64,000 bases of DNA from Flavobacteriaceae bacterium EG-1 (GCF_009649685.1 NZ_WJPK01000004.1:124001-188000), one strand, 5' to 3'. Numbered from the stretch's first letter, positions 8,280 through 16,097 are shown. Notes: a model not told the origin generated them from the letters alone. Numbers and translations: made by a program.

Positions 8280-10466
8280 TTAATTCGCAAATAACAATTC
8301 TTGATATTTGGCCAAAGGCCATAAACGATCATCCATTAAACGCTCTAAACGATCCGAGTGATAGCGTATTTTTTCAAAATAAGGTTTTACCGTTTTGCAA
8401 TACGCCACAGCTTTTTTATTGGAATCCGAAATAGCATTCGCACTTCTGCGTGCATCAGTCATTGCATCACATTCTTTTTTTAAACCTGAAATATGTTCTA
8501 CTAATCCTTCTAAAATGAGGTGTTGTGCCTCTGCCATTTTTTTATATCCAGTTCCGTAAAGATTTTTTAATCCAGAAATATTGGATATTACTTTAGTTTG
8601 ATATTCAATGCACGATGGTAAAATATAGTTATTTACCAGTTCGTTGAGTACCCTACCTTCTATTTGATTATTTAAGATGTAATCTTCTAAATCTACTTCT
8701 TGCCGAGCTCTTAATTCTACCTCACTAAGCACATGCATACTACCAAAAAGTTCAATACTTTCTTTGGTCGTCATTACAGCTAAAGCCTCTGGTGTATTCT
8801 TATTATTACTTAATTTTCTTTTTTCGGCTTCCTTTTCCCAATCAACACTATAACCATCACCATCAAAACGTATTCTCTTTGATGTTTTTATATATTCACG
8901 CAATACATTAAAAACAGCCTCATCTTTTTTAAGGTTTTTCTTATTGACCAATACATCAACCTCCTTTTTAAATGCTTTAAGTTGTTTGGCAACTATTGTA
9001 TTTAAAACGGTCATCGGTTTTGCACAATTGGTTTTTGCTCCAACCCCGCGCATTTCAAATTTATTACCAGTAAATGCAAATGCAGAGGTTCTATTGCGAT
9101 CTGTATTGTCTAAAAGTATTTCAGGAATTTTACCAACTACATTCAATTTTAATTCGGTCTTTTCTTCAGGTGACAATTTTCCTTTGGATACACCTTCCAA
9201 TTCATCTAAAACATTACTTAATTGTTCGCCAATAAATATTGATATAATTGTTGGTGGTGCTTCACCACCACCCAAGCGATGATCGTTGCTAGCAGAAGCA
9301 ATGGATGAACGCAATAATTCTTCGTAAGTATCTACTGCCTTTATAGTATTTACAAAAAAGGTTAGAAACTGTAAATTCTTCATTGGAGTTGAACCCGGAC
9401 TCAATAAATTTACGCCAGTATCTGTAGCCAAAGACCAGTTGTTGTGTTTGCCCGAACCATTTACTCCTGCAAAAGGTTTTTCATGAAAAAGCACTTTAAA
9501 ATTATGTCGGTCAGCAATTTTGTCCATCACATCCATTAATAAGAGATTGTGATCTACTGCTAAATTTGCCTCCTCATAAACTGGAGCCAACTCAAACTGA
9601 TTGGGAGCTACCTCATTATGTCTTGTTTTTACAGGAATACCTAATTTAGTGGATTCAATTTCTAAATCCATCATAAAATTTAAGGCACGAGAAGGAATTA
9701 CACCAAAATAATGATCATCTAACTGTTGCCCTTTCGCAGCTTGATTACCTATTAACGTTCTCCCTGTCAACATTAAATCGGGACGGGAATTTGCCAAAGC
9801 TTTATCAATCAAAAAATATTCTTGCTCCCAGCCTAAAGTTGCATTCACTTTAGTAACGGTCTTGTCAAAATATTTAGCAACTGCTGTTGCCGCATCATCT
9901 ACAGCATTTAAAGCTCGTAACAATGGAGCCTTATTATCTAATGCCTCGCCTGTATACGAAACAAATATGGTAGGTATGCATAAGGTGGTACCATAAATAA
10001 ATGCCGGTGATGTTGGATCCCAAGCCGTATAGCCTCGTGCTTCAAAAGTATTTCTTATACCACCATTCGGAAAACTTGAAGCATCGGGTTCTTGCTGCAC
10101 CAGTTGTCCGCCTCCAAATTTTTCTATGGCTCTACCATCAGTTAATAAATCAAAAAAAGCATCGTGTTTTTCTGCAGTAGCTCCAGTTAGGGGTTGAAAC
10201 CAATGAGTATAATGTGTGGCTCCCTTATTTATGGCCCACCCTTTCATGGCTTCAGCAACCTGATCAGCAATTTTTCTTTCAATTTTAGACCCTGTAGAAA
10301 TAGCACCTTCTACACTTTCTAGCGCATCTTTGGTAAGATGCTGCAACATACTTTCTTCATTAAAAACGTTCATTGCATAAAGCTCTGAGCGTCTACCCGT
10401 TTCTTCAATTTGTACCGGTTTTCTATTTCTACTTTCTAGAACAGCTTCAAATCGTAATTTCGACAT
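8280..10466 (-). CDS. glnN: Glutamine synthetase type III (GlnN)
   Basis: Catalyses ATP-dependent formation of glutamine from glutamate and ammonia in the cytoplasm. The 728-residue length is typical for the dodecameric GSIII family of Bacteroidota and cyanobacteria. Visible family features are the N-terminal FGSMHVLSEVEL-type substrate region (residues about 565-580), the catalytic-core stretch HNEVAPNQFELAPVYEEAN, the ATP-site block GVNGSGKHNNWSLATDTG, and the GGGEAPPTIISIFIG segment. It is transcribed away from the type II enzyme gene at 10676, with about 210 bp between the starts that would hold both promoters. Nothing appears broken. Confidence 0.96.
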   Translation of the reverse strand: MSKLRFEAVLESRNRKPVQIEETGRRSELYAMNVFNEESMLQHLTKDALESVEGAISTGSKIERKIADQVAEAMKGWAINKGATHYTHWFQPLTGATAEKHDAFFDLLTDGRAIEKFGGGQLVQQEPDASSFPNGGIRNTFEARGYTAWDPTSPAFIYGTTLCIPTIFVSYTGEALDNKAPLLRALNAVDDAATAVAKYFDKTVTKVNATLGWEQEYFLIDKALANSRPDLMLTGRTLIGNQAAKGQQLDDHYFGVIPSRALNFMMDLEIESTKLGIPVKTRHNEVAPNQFELAPVYEEANLAVDHNLLLMDVMDKIADRHNFKVLFHEKPFAGVNGSGKHNNWSLATDTGVNLLSPGSTPMKNLQFLTFFVNTIKAVDTYEELLRSSIASASNDHRLGGGEAPPTIISIFIGEQLSNVLDELEGVSKGKLSPEEKTELKLNVVGKIPEILLDNTDRNRTSAFAFTGNKFEMRGVGAKTNCAKPMTVLNTIVAKQLKAFKKEVDVLVNKKNLKKDEAVFNVLREYIKTSKRIRFDGDGYSVDWEKEAEKRKLSNNKNTPEALAVMTTKESIELFGSMHVLSEVELRARQEVDLEDYILNNQIEGRVLNELVNNYILPSCIEYQTKVISNISGLKNLYGTGYKKMAEAQHLILEGLVEHISGLKKECDAMTDARRSANAISDSNKKAVAYCKTVKPYFEKIRYHSDRLERLMDDRLWPLAKYQELLFAN

Positions 10467-10486
10467 AGGATAAATATTTGAAGGGT

Positions 10487-10494
10487 CAAAAATA
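10487..10494 (-). promoter_or_regulatory. Candidate -7 box for glnN
   Basis: On the minus strand this reads TATTTTTG, matching the Bacteroidota -7 consensus TAnnTTTG, 20 bp upstream of the glnN start codon. No clear TTTG -33 box is seen at the expected distance. Confidence 0.45.
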
Positions 10495-10623
10495 CCTATT
10501 ATGCATTTTATAAAAAAAAGATAATCTAATTATTATACCCACAAAAAAATAGGGGGTTATTAATAAAATATCAAATTTTTTAAATTTTACCCCCATACTT
10601 TTAGGCTCATTCACAAATTATCA

Positions 10624-10631
10624 TATTTTTG
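10624..10631 (+). promoter_or_regulatory. Candidate -7 box for glnA (type II)
   Basis: TATTTTTG on the plus strand matches TAnnTTTG and lies 44 bp upstream of the start codon of the type II glutamine synthetase. The -33 region is only TTTA-like. Calling it a promoter is inference from the consensus. Confidence 0.45.
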
Positions 10632-10675
10632 TTTGTCTGAAAATTTATTTATTTAAATCAAAATTATCAATAATT

Positions 10676-11698
10676 ATGAGCAAGATTAAACTAGAATACA
10701 TTTGGCTTGATGGTTACTTCCCAACTCAGAATTTGAGAAGTAAAACAAAAGTTGAAGAACATGAAAACTTCAAAGGGACCTTGGAAGAAATAGGCAATTG
10801 GTCTTTTGATGGATCATCAACACGTCAAGCCGAAGGTGGATCTTCTGACTGCTTGCTTGTACCTGTAGCAATTTATCCAGATCCAGATCGTGTTAACGGT
10901 TACTTGGTAATGACAGAGGTAATGAATGCTGACGGTACCCCACACGTATCTAACGGTAGAGCTACGATTGATGATGATGATAATGATTTCTGGTTCGGTT
11001 TTGAACAAGAATACTTCATCATGGATACAAAAACACAACTTCCATTAGGATTCCCAATTGGTGGTTATCCTGCTCCACAAGGAATGTACTACTGCTCAGT
11101 AGGTGGTAAAAACACGCATGGTAGAGATTTAGTTGAAGAACATGCTGACTTATGTATCGAGGCTGGCTTAAACTTTGAAGGTATTAACCAAGAAGTTGCT
11201 TCAGGACAATGGGAATTTCAATTGTTCGCAAAAGGAGCTAAAAAAGCAGGTGATGAAATCTGGATTGCTCGTTATTTATTAGACCGTTTAACTGAAAAGT
11301 ATGGTTACTATATTGAATACCATCCAAAACCATTAGGTAAGGATATGGACTGGAATGGTTCTGGTATGCACGCAAACTTCTCTAATGAGATTTTAAGAAC
11401 TTGTGGCGATAAAGAAGTGTACGCAAAAATTTGTGAAGCTTTCCGTCCAGTTGTAAAAGAACACATTGCTGTTTACGGTGAATTTAACGATCAGCGTTTA
11501 ACAGGTTTACATGAAACCGCTGCTATCACTGATTTCTCTTGGGGAGTTTCTGATAGAGGAGCATCTATTCGTATTCCAATTATTGCTGTTGAAAAAGGAT
11601 GGAAAGGTTGGTTAGAAGATCGTAGACCGGCTTCTAATGGTGATCCATACAAAATTGCAGCTCGTATTATCAAGACTGTAAAAACGGCTGACGTTTAA
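10676..11698 (+). CDS. glnA: Glutamine synthetase type II (eukaryotic-like, beta-Grasp)
   Basis: Glutamine synthetase of the type II (eukaryote-like) class, 340 residues, the usual short form. Recognisable elements are the beta-Grasp motif WSFDGSSTRQAEGGSSDC (residues about 42-59), the catalytic block FGFEQEYF, GQWEFQLF, the NGSGMHANFS ATP-site loop (about 229-238) and the RGASIRIP segment. Together with the divergent type III enzyme this gives two unrelated-length isozymes for ammonia assimilation at one locus. An intrinsic terminator follows directly. Confidence 0.95.
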   Translation: MSKIKLEYIWLDGYFPTQNLRSKTKVEEHENFKGTLEEIGNWSFDGSSTRQAEGGSSDCLLVPVAIYPDPDRVNGYLVMTEVMNADGTPHVSNGRATIDDDDNDFWFGFEQEYFIMDTKTQLPLGFPIGGYPAPQGMYYCSVGGKNTHGRDLVEEHADLCIEAGLNFEGINQEVASGQWEFQLFAKGAKKAGDEIWIARYLLDRLTEKYGYYIEYHPKPLGKDMDWNGSGMHANFSNEILRTCGDKEVYAKICEAFRPVVKEHIAVYGEFNDQRLTGLHETAAITDFSWGVSDRGASIRIPIIAVEKGWKGWLEDRRPASNGDPYKIAARIIKTVKTADV

Positions 11699-11721
11699 AA
11701 TTAAATTAATTGTTTATTATA

Positions 11722-11756
11722 GAAAAACGCTTTGGGCTTGCTCAAGGCGTTTTTTG
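11722..11756 (+). terminator. Intrinsic terminator after glnA
   Basis: AAAAACGC pairs with GCGTTTTT, extended inward through TTTGGGC/GCTCAAG-type pairs, and ends in a T-run. It lies between the convergent glnA and the antiporter gene, so it probably serves both directions. Confidence 0.85.
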
Positions 11757-11759
11757 ATT

Positions 11760-12698
11760 TTAAGAAATTGTCAAATAAACAAAAGCGATATACACACCTA
11801 GCAGTATTAAACCATCACGCCAACCTAAACGCAAACCTTTAGGAATAAATACTAATGGAAGAATTAGAAAAGAAATTCCCAACATCCAAAAGATATCATT
11901 ACTCAATAAACCTTCATCAACTACGCGTATCGGAGTAATTATTGCTGTGATACCAAGTACCGCTAAGAGATTAAAAATATTTGAACCAATTAAATTCCCT
12001 AAAGAAATAGCTTTCTCTTTCTTTATTACCGCTATTATAGAAGCTGCCAACTCTGGAATACTAGTACCTATTGAAACTACAGTTACTGCAATTACACGTT
12101 CGCTTACGCCATATAATGTAGCCAAGCCAACTGCTCCACCAATCAATAATTCTGAACCGCCCCAAAGCGCAGTTCCTCCCATACCCAAAAACAACACTAA
12201 TTTGTATAAAGGCAATGGTTTATCATCTTCGGGTGCTTCATCTTCTACGGCCTGTTTTTGGAAACGTAACAGGTACACCAAAAACATAAATAAAACAGCA
12301 ACCATAATTATACCTTCGTATTGTTGTAATTCACCATCAAAGAATATAAAACCGAAAAAGAGTAAAGACGCAGCCATCATCACTGGCCAATCGGTGGTAT
12401 AAAAAGTTTTACGCACATCTATACTTCCCAAGAGTACAGTTACTGCCAATACCAAACCCAGGTTTGCAATGTTAGATCCAACAACATTTCCCAAAGCCAA
12501 ATCTGGAAAACCATCCAAGGCTGCTTTAATACTAACTATAAGTTCTGGTGCCGAAGTTGCAAAAGAAACCACAGTCATACCAATAACTATTTTAGGTATG
12601 TTCAATCGTAATGATAAGGCAACTGCCGCTTTTAATAGCCAATTTCCACCGGCGATTAAAAGTGCTAAACCAAGAATAATAAAAAGAAAATGCTGCAT
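11760..12698 (-). CDS. Calcium/sodium antiporter (CaCA family, YrbG-like)
   Basis: Inner-membrane cation/Ca2+ exchanger of 312 residues with about ten membrane segments in two homologous halves. Both alpha-repeats are visible: SFATSAPELIVSI with GNVVGSNIANLGLV in the first half, and SIGTSIPELAASI with GNLIGSNIFNLLAVLG in the second. These acidic-residue motifs bind the cations. A charged loop (EDEAPEDDKP, residues about 153-162) separates the halves. Length and motif order match the bacterial YrbG/CaxA group. It stands alone, convergent with glnA. Which ions it uses cannot be decided from sequence. Confidence 0.92.
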   Translation of the reverse strand: MQHFLFIILGLALLIAGGNWLLKAAVALSLRLNIPKIVIGMTVVSFATSAPELIVSIKAALDGFPDLALGNVVGSNIANLGLVLAVTVLLGSIDVRKTFYTTDWPVMMAASLLFFGFIFFDGELQQYEGIIMVAVLFMFLVYLLRFQKQAVEDEAPEDDKPLPLYKLVLFLGMGGTALWGGSELLIGGAVGLATLYGVSERVIAVTVVSIGTSIPELAASIIAVIKKEKAISLGNLIGSNIFNLLAVLGITAIITPIRVVDEGLLSNDIFWMLGISFLILPLVFIPKGLRLGWRDGLILLGVYIAFVYLTIS

Positions 12699-13310
12699 TT
12701 ATTTGTTTTCTGTAAAGATAGAGTAGAACATTCAATTGCATCATTGCTTCATTTCATTTTTATGAATTGATTGGCGCTAATTTATTCTTTAGAATTTCAA
12801 TTAAAGTAATGAGATTAATAAAAAAGCTTCTTTTTAAGACGAACTAACCCTTACCCACCGCATAAAGGAAAATCAAACCCCTTCAATTGTTTTAAAATGT
12901 AATTATTAAAACGTTTTAAGTTAATAATTAAAACTATTCACAAGACACTAAGTTCTAAATTTAAATTAATAACATTTTTATACTTACACAACTGTATGTA
13001 TTTACACAAGTTTAACAGATATTTCTTGCAAAATAAATAACCAGTGAAGTATATTACGTTCACAAACACCAAACTGTTTACCTTTTTTTATTGGCCTTTA
13101 AGGTTAAATAGTTTTAGGGTATTTTTTACTCAACCCCTGCAAAGGGTGCAACCTAAAAACCATTTTAATATGTTCGTAATTGCCAAATTTCTTTTTTATT
13201 TGCTAATATCATTAGTAATGATATTTCTCTAAGTAGTATTCTATTATCCTATTATCATTGGGCTACCAATTGGCAGCTCTTTCTGCTTATATTTGTATAA
13301 ATCATTGGAT
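12699..13310. other. Intergenic region between antiporter and small protein gene
   Basis: About 610 bp, very AT-rich. One plus-strand open frame of 62 codons (13044-13232) has no clear gene character. I see no RNA gene or strong terminator. The region presumably holds promoters for the antiporter (leftward) and for the 50-residue gene (rightward). Confidence 0.4.
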
Positions 13311-13463
13311 ATGAAAAAATCTTTCTTTCAATTCTTAGCGAAGATTAACAAGATACTCCTACCATCGTATTCCAAAAAAAGATTAGACCTTGCTAAGGCC
13401 TCTAAATTACAATTGGCTATTATCGGGTGGCGCTATTATGTTACTACGAATGCAATAAGTTAA
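13311..13463 (+). CDS. Conserved 50-residue flavobacterial small protein (often labelled SsrA-binding protein)
   Basis: A small open frame of 50 codons starting at ATG. It encodes a basic protein: MKKSFFQFLAKINKILLP at the N-terminus, a KKRLDLAKASKLQLA centre, and a hydrophobic/aromatic IIGWRYYVTTNA end. I recognise this pattern as a short protein conserved in Flavobacteriaceae that is frequently annotated as SsrA-binding protein. It is too short to contain the SmpB fold, so that name is doubtful. Its last 4 bp overlap the 3' end of apt on the opposite strand. The function is unknown; that it is a real gene is fairly likely from the composition and conserved look. Confidence 0.7.
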   Translation: MKKSFFQFLAKINKILLPSYSKKRLDLAKASKLQLAIIGWRYYVTTNAIS

Positions 13464-13972
13464 TAGTGAAGTATCGAATTAACTTCAAAAGATTTAAGTT
13501 TCTCCCTACCGTTCAGAAAATCGAGTTCTATTAAAAAATTACATTGTATTACTTTTCCACCCAATCGTTCTACTAATTTACATGTAGCTGCTGCTGTACC
13601 TCCTGTGGCAAGCACATCATCATGCACCAAAACACGATCTCCTTTTTTTATAGCATCTGTATGTATCTCTAAAGTATCTTTTCCATATTCTAAGCCATAA
13701 GTTTCGCTAATGGCTGCGCTCGGAAGTTTTCCTGATTTACGCACAGGAACAAAACCAGCATTTAATTGTAATGCAAGCATTGGCGCGAAAAAAAAGCCAC
13801 GACTTTCCATTCCCACTACCTTATCAATTTTCTGACTTTTTAAGAAGTTTTGAAGTTCCGTTAGTGCAAATTTTAGTGCAACCGGATTATTTAATAACGG
13901 CGTAATGTCTTTAAATACGATACCAACAGCCGGAAAGTCATTAATATCTCTGATGTAGTCTTTTAGATTCAT
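13460..13972 (-). CDS. apt: Adenine phosphoribosyltransferase
   Basis: Salvage enzyme converting adenine and PRPP to AMP. The 170-residue length is normal. The N-terminal FPAVGIVFKDITPLL motif (residues about 13-27), the VVGMESRGFFFAPMLA region, and the PRPP-binding loop RVLVHDDVLATGGTAAA (about 113-129) are all intact. The gene points away from the tRNA-Arg gene and converges on the 50-residue gene with a 4-bp 3' overlap. Confidence 0.96.
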   Translation of the reverse strand: MNLKDYIRDINDFPAVGIVFKDITPLLNNPVALKFALTELQNFLKSQKIDKVVGMESRGFFFAPMLALQLNAGFVPVRKSGKLPSAAISETYGLEYGKDTLEIHTDAIKKGDRVLVHDDVLATGGTAAATCKLVERLGGKVIQCNFLIELDFLNGREKLKSFEVNSILHY

Positions 13973-13989
13973 TATTATGTGCTGCTAAT

Positions 13990-14020
13990 TTTGCAGTAAA
14001 TGTAAAAAGAAATATATTTG
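13990..14020 (+). promoter_or_regulatory. Canonical Bacteroidota promoter of tRNA-Arg
   Basis: TTTG at 13990-13993 and TATATTTG at 14013-14020 are separated by 19 bp, matching the -33 TTTG / -7 TAnnTTTG consensus exactly. Transcription would begin about 20 bp before the tRNA. Confidence 0.8.
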
Positions 14021-14044
14021 CACCCCTTTAAAACGGGAAATATC

Positions 14045-14121
14045 GGCCTCGTGGCGCAACTGAATAGCGCACTTGATTACGGCTCAAGAGGTTACAGGTT
14101 TGAATCCTGTCGAGGTCACCA
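14045..14121 (+). tRNA. tRNA-Arg (anticodon ACG)
   Basis: The acceptor stem GGCCTCG pairs with CGAGGTC. The anticodon stem CTTGA/TCAAG encloses loop TTACGGC, giving anticodon ACG at 14079-14081. The T arm is ACAGG-TTTGAAT-CCTGT. The discriminator is A, followed by an encoded CCA. The 3' part from the anticodon stem onward is shared with the right end of the integrated element, so this copy is a hybrid: its 5' part is chromosomal and its extreme 3' end, including CCA, is element-derived. Confidence 0.97.
14072..14119 (+). repeat. attL: 48-bp direct repeat inside tRNA-Arg
   Basis: Identical to 21697-21744. It begins exactly at the 5' strand of the anticodon stem and runs through the T arm and acceptor strand to the base after the discriminator. 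It marks the left attachment site of the integrated element. Confidence 0.93.
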
Positions 14122-14123
14122 AT

Positions 14124-14166
14124 AAAACCAGTACTTAACAACGTTTTTGTTAATACTGGTTTTTTC
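14124..14166 (+). terminator. Element-encoded terminator for the tRNA-Arg transcript
   Basis: AAAACCAGTA and the following TTAACAA pair with TTGTTAA and TACTGGTTTT around a GTTTTT-containing loop, ending in TTTTTTC. It lies 2 bp after the CCA end. The element thus supplies a terminator to replace the native one displaced to 21756. Confidence 0.85.
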
Positions 14167-14187
14167 ATTTGCAGAAAATTTGCAGAA
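14167..14187 (+). repeat. Left pair of ATTTGCAGAA motifs (candidate integrase arm sites)
   Basis: ATTTGCAGAA occurs at 14167-14176 and 14178-14187, an 11-bp period. The same pair, with the same spacing and orientation, is found inside the right end at 21561-21581. This is typical of arm-type recombinase binding sites. Confidence 0.65.
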
Positions 14188-14238
14188 TAATTGCGATTTA
14201 AAGAGGTTTTTACATCATTTGATTTGGTGGTTATGCAT

Positions 14239-14262
14239 AAAAAAACCCTCAATTAAGAGGGC
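14239..14262 (-). terminator. Intrinsic terminator at the end of the element's leftward operon
   Basis: CCCTC-AATTAA-GAGGG stem-loop. On the minus strand it is followed by a run of seven T. It is the second of two terminators downstream of the 204-residue gene. Confidence 0.7.
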
Positions 14263-14364
14263 TTTTACAACTACAGAAATAGCTTATTACTAACTGAAGA
14301 TTAATAATACCGCTAAGATAGTTTGGATTACGCAATATTAGATGCATGACTTATTGCAAAACAA

Positions 14365-14400
14365 AAAGACCGTCCTAAACCAAAAAAAAGGACGATCTTT
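14365..14400 (-). terminator. Intrinsic terminator after the 204-residue gene
   Basis: An 11-bp stem AAAGACCGTCC/GGACGATCTTT with one mismatch. On the minus strand it is followed by TTTTTGTTTT. It lies 24 bp downstream of the last leftward gene of the element. The 14122-14423 stretch otherwise contains only the tRNA terminator, arm sites and a second terminator. Confidence 0.75.
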
Positions 14401-14423
14401 AAGCAAAAAAGGAAATCATCTAT

Positions 14424-15038
14424 TTAATACATTGACCTGAATTGTCCGTTTTCTGTTATTCTGTTAATAACCGTGTGATTAGGTGTGAACCCGTTACCTT
14501 CTCTTTTAACTATTTTCAACATATTATTCATGCGGTCAGTTTCTCCGTTTTCAATTAAACCCTTTGTTAGTGCTAAGTTTAGATTTCTAGCTAAAATCTT
14601 TGAAAGTTCAAAGGCTTCATTTTGACAATGATTTTCAGTATAGAATTTTGCACTCTCCTGAATTTCGTTCTTACCTTCTTCTGATAATATTACTTTGCCA
14701 TCCTTTACGATAAAGCCATAAGCATTAAAATTTGATCCGCTTGCAGAAAGAGCCTTTTTAGCTTGGTCAATACTTTTGCCCATTGAAGTTAAATTGAACT
14801 CGTCCGTTGCATTAGGAAATTGAAATTGTTTTCTAAGTAAATCCATTACATGATTAAAACCTTTTTCTAGTACTTCGGTTGCTTCATCATCATTAAATGA
14901 TGTACTCAATAATTGTTCAGCTTCAATAAGTGCATGATTCAACTTGTCGGAAATTCCTGTTGCTGAATTATACAATGTTTCGATTTTAGCATTGTCAGTA
15001 AACATAAGTACTGGCTTGTCGTTTTTACTCGTTTTCAT
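14424..15038 (-). CDS. Unknown protein of the integrated element, 204 residues
   Basis: I do not recognise this protein. It has 204 residues, is soluble, has no signal peptide or membrane segment, and is mostly helical by composition. Stretches such as SDKLNHALIEAEQLLSTSF and FELSKILARNLNLALTKGL look amphipathic. The C-terminus is polar (NHTVINRITENGQFRSMY). It is the last gene of the leftward run of the element and is followed by two terminators. Accessory, packaging-related or regulatory roles are all possible, and nothing in the sequence decides between them. Confidence 0.7.
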   Translation of the reverse strand: MKTSKNDKPVLMFTDNAKIETLYNSATGISDKLNHALIEAEQLLSTSFNDDEATEVLEKGFNHVMDLLRKQFQFPNATDEFNLTSMGKSIDQAKKALSASGSNFNAYGFIVKDGKVILSEEGKNEIQESAKFYTENHCQNEAFELSKILARNLNLALTKGLIENGETDRMNNMLKIVKREGNGFTPNHTVINRITENGQFRSMY

Positions 15039-15066
15039 TTTTAAACTTTATTAAATTAATATTGAT

Positions 15067-15444
15067 TTATTTTTTTGTTGCGTCAATGTACCTTATTGAA
15101 TTAATTGTCTTTATTCCAGATTCAACAACGGGCATGGTCTTTCTTGGACTTCCTAAGATTCTATTCATAACAGACTTATACGCTTGCGTGTCACCGTCCA
15201 AGGCTTTTTTGATTTGGACTAAGTGCATTGTTGACTCAATATCCAATTCATCAACCGATACGCCTAAAAAGTCAGCTAATCCAGTTTGCGCCTTTCTCAA
15301 TTCTCCTTCGGTTGCATGCTTAGCAATATCCTTTAATAGATATGACTGTCTTTTGCCTTCTACCTTTGCAAGCTTTGAAGGTTGATTGTCTTTTGAAAAT
15401 TTTGTTTTGTTTCCAATACGTTCTAAATGTTGTCTTTTTTCCAT
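15067..15444 (-). CDS. Small basic protein of the integrated element, possibly terminase-small-subunit-like
   Basis: A 125-residue, lysine-rich protein. The N-terminus KTKFSKDNQPSKLAKVEGKR is followed by helices and a segment LDGDTQAYKSVMNRILGSPR. The order basic start, then A-x-GD-x-x-A-x-K-x-x-x-R-x-x-G-x-P, recalls DUF5681-type and small terminase-like proteins of phages. This resemblance is from memory and weak. If right, it would fit a satellite that redirects phage packaging. A GGGGAAAAA stretch precedes the start. It lies 28 bp before the 204-residue gene. Confidence 0.65.
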   Translation of the reverse strand: MEKRQHLERIGNKTKFSKDNQPSKLAKVEGKRQSYLLKDIAKHATEGELRKAQTGLADFLGVSVDELDIESTMHLVQIKKALDGDTQAYKSVMNRILGSPRKTMPVVESGIKTINSIRYIDATKK

Positions 15445-15488
15445 TTTTTCCCCGTGTTTACCCCGTCAAAATGCAATTCTCATTTTGA

Positions 15489-15773
15489 TTATAACCGTTT
15501 TGTTGGCTTGAATACGTTTCTTGTCTTTGCTTGATTTTCATACATAGGTTCAGGGTCTGTAATAGTAATTAACACCCCTTTGTAAAATTCCCATACCGAT
15601 CCATCAGGCATGATAAATTCACCCTCCGCATCTTTACCGTTCACTTTAGCCTCATCTCCTAGTTCAGGAAAATCATCAATTTCGATATGAGGGAATTCTA
15701 TTTCGGTTGCGTTGCAGTCCTGTACTATCTTGTTTTTGATTGTTGTTTTGAAAATGTTCCTAGTTTTTTTCAT
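15489..15773 (-). CDS. Unknown small protein of the integrated element, 94 residues
   Basis: I do not recognise this 94-residue protein. Its two ends carry a similar basic motif: KKTRNIFKTTIK at residues 2-13 and AKTRNVFKPTKRL at 82-94. They flank an acidic centre (IEIDDFPELGDEAKVNGKDAEGE is the core of it) with a short beta-like stretch, GSVWEFYKGVLITITD. It is the first gene after the iteron region and reads leftward. Basic termini around an acidic core could mediate protein or DNA contacts, but no function is assigned. Confidence 0.65.
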   Translation of the reverse strand: MKKTRNIFKTTIKNKIVQDCNATEIEFPHIEIDDFPELGDEAKVNGKDAEGEFIMPDGSVWEFYKGVLITITDPEPMYENQAKTRNVFKPTKRL

Positions 15774-15811
15774 GTTGTTCGTTTTTATTGATTTACTTAC
15801 TTTTTATATGT

Positions 15812-16097
15812 GGGTGTAATGGGTGTAATGCCTATGACACCCTCTATGACACCCAAATTTTACTTTAACTTATTGATTGTTAGATAGTTATATTTAATAT
15901 GACACCTATGACACCTATTTTTATATTATTATATTATTAATATTATATTTTCTAAATATTTATTTTTTCTCCATTTCTGTATTGATATTTAGGTGTCATA
16001 GGTGTAATAAAACAACCAAACCACCAATAAAATAAGGCAATACAAGAGTTTTAGAGGGTGTCATAAGGGTGTAATTTCCATGACACCCATGACACCT
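15812..16097. other. Candidate replication origin: twelve 9-bp iterons flanking an AT-rich core
   Basis: The motif GGGTGTCAT (variants AGGTGTCAT, GGGTGTAAT, AGGTGTAAT) occurs twelve times, always in same-orientation pairs. Plus orientation: 15812, 15821; 15991, 16000; 16056, 16067. Minus orientation: 15834, 15846; 15899, 15908; 16080, 16089 (left coordinates). Members of a pair start 9-12 bp apart. Between 15917 and 15990 lies an almost pure A/T stretch. The array fills the gap between the stop of the polymerase/helicase gene and the next gene. SaPI origins are likewise iterons around an AT-rich segment beside the rep gene, so an origin is the best reading. Confidence 0.8.

Noticed and set aside
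8179-8322. Upstream in-frame start for the outer-membrane barrel gene
   Set aside because: It would place 48 non-hydrophobic residues before a textbook signal peptide; the ATG at 8178 is preferred.
13044-13232. 62-codon plus-strand open frame
   Set aside because: No recognisable features and composition like the surrounding AT-rich spacer; not supported as a gene.
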